Positions 4,686-5,668 of a stretch of DNA of 5,668 bases are shown here, in pieces. This stretch comes from JBDNJM01 sp041687755 (GTDB lineage: Bacteria; Planctomycetota; UBA1135; GCA-002686595), in NCBI GenBank assembly GCA_041687755.1, contig JBDNJM010000064.1, forward strand, positions 1 through 5,668. Direction: 5' to 3'. The notes below the pieces were generated by a model. The model had not been told where the DNA came from. It saw nothing but the letters and a program-made list of their open reading frames with translations, and made no database searches. Made by a program: the position numbers and the translations under genes. Position 1 is the first letter of the stretch. Each line of letters begins with the position of its first letter.

Positions 4686-5668
4686 GGGCCGGCCAAGCGG
4701 TCCCACCTCACCTCGCCCAAGCGGTCCCACACCGCGGTTCGCGTTCCCCGCCATTCGGCCGGGCTCCGGGCGCCCGGCAGTGCCGTTCAGGACAGGCTGG
4801 CTTGGAGTTTCCGCGCCCCGGGAGGGGCCCCCTCTGCTCCGGTTGCCCCTCCCGGGGGTCCTCAGGCTGTTCTTGCTGCTTGACGGTCATCTGGAGTCAT
4901 CCTTCGCCCTCTACACGATACTCGGCTGGGAAGGCTGTCTCACTCACGTTGGCACAGAGGGACTACGGGTCTGGAGCCTTGTTTGCCCATCGCGCTGGGA
5001 CATCGTCTACGAGGTCTTGCCGGTGGGGCAGACGGCGTACTGGGTGCTGGCTCGGATCGACGAGCTCGACGTCGCGTGGCCTCCGGGCGCAGACGTGGAG
5101 CTGTCCCTTCCCGGCGGCACGCAGGTTGCGTTTCTGCTGTTCGACGCGGAAACCGACGAGCTGATCAAGGTCCGCTGGGCTTACGACCACGTCATCGAAG
5201 ATGCCGGCCTTGACATCGACGGGGGGCTACTCGTGTTCGGAAGGGCCGCCCCGGACCTGCAGTTGCCCTATCTCACGCCAGGTCTCGCGCTCGGTCCCCC
5301 CGGCAGGACGACCGTTTCGAAGTTTGACCCCCTCGGGGAAGGCTGGGTGTACAGCCATGCCTTCGGCGGCTCCCAACAGAATCCACTCCTGATCGAGACG
5401 AACGACGGCAGCGCCCACGTTGCGGGTCCGGATCTCGTGGCCATCGGCGGCCGAAGCAACGTCACGAACATGGTCACAACGCCCGGCGCCGTCGACACCG
5501 TCCACGGTCCCTACCAGCAGGACGAGAGCTGGTTCGGCCTGTTCGACCTGACGCCCGACGGCTACGAGCGCTTCGGCGTGCCCTCGAGCGCCTGCAACGG
5601 CGAGACGCGCATCGGCCTGCGCCGCCTGCCGACCGCAGGCGAAGCAGAATTCGGCCTGTCCTGCGTCG
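4675..5668 (+). CDS. Unidentified, probably extracytoplasmic protein (start uncertain, 3' end beyond window)
   Basis: The frame has no stop from the TAA at 4594-4596 to the window edge, over 1 kb. The only in-frame ATG before 5470 is at 4675, which I use provisionally; it has no signal peptide or Shine-Dalgarno. The first 60-80 codons are Pro/Gly/Arg-rich, overlap a direct repeat and a 13-bp inverted repeat, and may be non-coding. From about 4980 the protein looks real: WDIVYEVLPVGQTAYWVLAR, later SWFGLFDLTPDGYERFGV and ACNGETRIGLRRLPTAGEAEFGLSC. The last segment resembles a C-terminal domain with a conserved Cys-x-Gly start that I associate with planctomycete secreted proteins, so the gene may end soon after the window. 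The gene may lack its true 5' end, start at a non-ATG codon such as TTG 4873, or be a remnant. No function is assigned. Confidence 0.5.
   Translation, partial: MGVKGRPSGPTSPRPSGPTPRFAFPAIRPGSGRPAVPFRTGWLGVSAPREGPPLLRLPLPGVLRLFLLLDGHLESSFALYTILGWEGCLTHVGTEGLRVWSLVCPSRWDIVYEVLPVGQTAYWVLARIDELDVAWPPGADVELSLPGGTQVAFLLFDAETDELIKVRWAYDHVIEDAGLDIDGGLLVFGRAAPDLQLPYLTPGLALGPPGRTTVSKFDPLGEGWVYSHAFGGSQQNPLLIETNDGSAHVAGPDLVAIGGRSNVTNMVTTPGAVDTVHGPYQQDESWFGLFDLTPDGYERFGVPSSACNGETRIGLRRLPTAGEAEFGLSCV
4693..4730. repeat. 14-bp direct repeat, period 24
   Basis: CCAAGCGGTCCCAC occurs at 4693-4706 and 4717-4730. The 24-bp period equals that of the unrelated direct repeat at 4615-4650. With only two copies it is too short for a CRISPR array. 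Confidence 0.6.
4766..4777. repeat. 12-bp perfect palindrome CCGGGCGCCCGG
   Basis: A self-complementary 12-mer between the direct repeat and the long inverted repeat. It could be a protein-binding site or a chance GC-rich palindrome. Confidence 0.3.
4816..4857. repeat. 13-bp perfect inverted repeat with 16-nt loop
   Basis: CCCCGGGAGGGGC (4816-4828) is the exact reverse complement of GCCCCTCCCGGGG (4845-4857). The stem is almost pure GC and would be very stable in RNA or single-stranded DNA. It sits inside the doubtful 5' part of the plus-strand frame. The plus strand after it is moderately T-rich (TGTTCTTGCTGCTTG, 4868-4882), so a terminator or an insulating hairpin between divergent units is possible. 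Confidence 0.6.

Noticed and set aside
4615..4730. CRISPR array
   Set aside because: There are only two copies of each of two different short repeats, with 10-12-nt gaps, which does not fit repeat-spacer architecture.

Overview
The window looks like a high-GC bacterial chromosome segment, most likely from the Planctomycetota. The reasons are circumstantial. There is an ECF-type sigma factor, a secreted FG-GAP/VCBS calcium-loop protein, a large signal-anchored protein with Ig/carboxypeptidase-regulatory-like segments, few clear Shine-Dalgarno sites, and a 3' protein whose last visible stretch resembles C-terminal domains I associate with planctomycete secreted proteins. The lineage is an inference.

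Layout. (1) Positions 1-522, minus strand: an ECF sigma-70 factor whose C-terminus runs off the left edge. (2) Positions 523-788: a divergent intergenic region with a repeat/palindrome cluster. (3) Positions 789-1877, plus strand: a secreted protein with five DxDxDG calcium-loop repeats, interrupted by one in-frame UGA at 1110-1112. The reading frame and the repeat family continue unchanged after the UGA. A hairpin at 1125-1143 has the size, spacing and loop base expected of a bacterial SECIS element. This candidate selenoprotein is the most interesting thing in the window. (4) Positions 1878-2366: a convergent gap with hairpins but no credible gene. (5) Positions 4572-2367, minus strand: a two-gene unit made of a small secreted 12-cysteine protein followed, 37 nt later and behind a strong Shine-Dalgarno, by a signal-anchored protein of about 603 residues. 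Its leader (4615-4660) holds overlapping, mutually exclusive hairpins behind a perfect TTGACA box. (6) Positions 4675-5668, plus strand: an open frame running off the right edge. Its downstream part looks like a real extracytoplasmic protein, but its start and first 80 or so codons are doubtful and overlap GC-rich repeats.

Base composition changes along the window: both flanks are very GC-rich, while the minus-strand unit and the DNA beside it (about 2170-4670) are visibly less so. Apart from the sigma factor, all genes appear to act outside the cytoplasm. No RNA gene, IS element, CRISPR array or origin was recognised.
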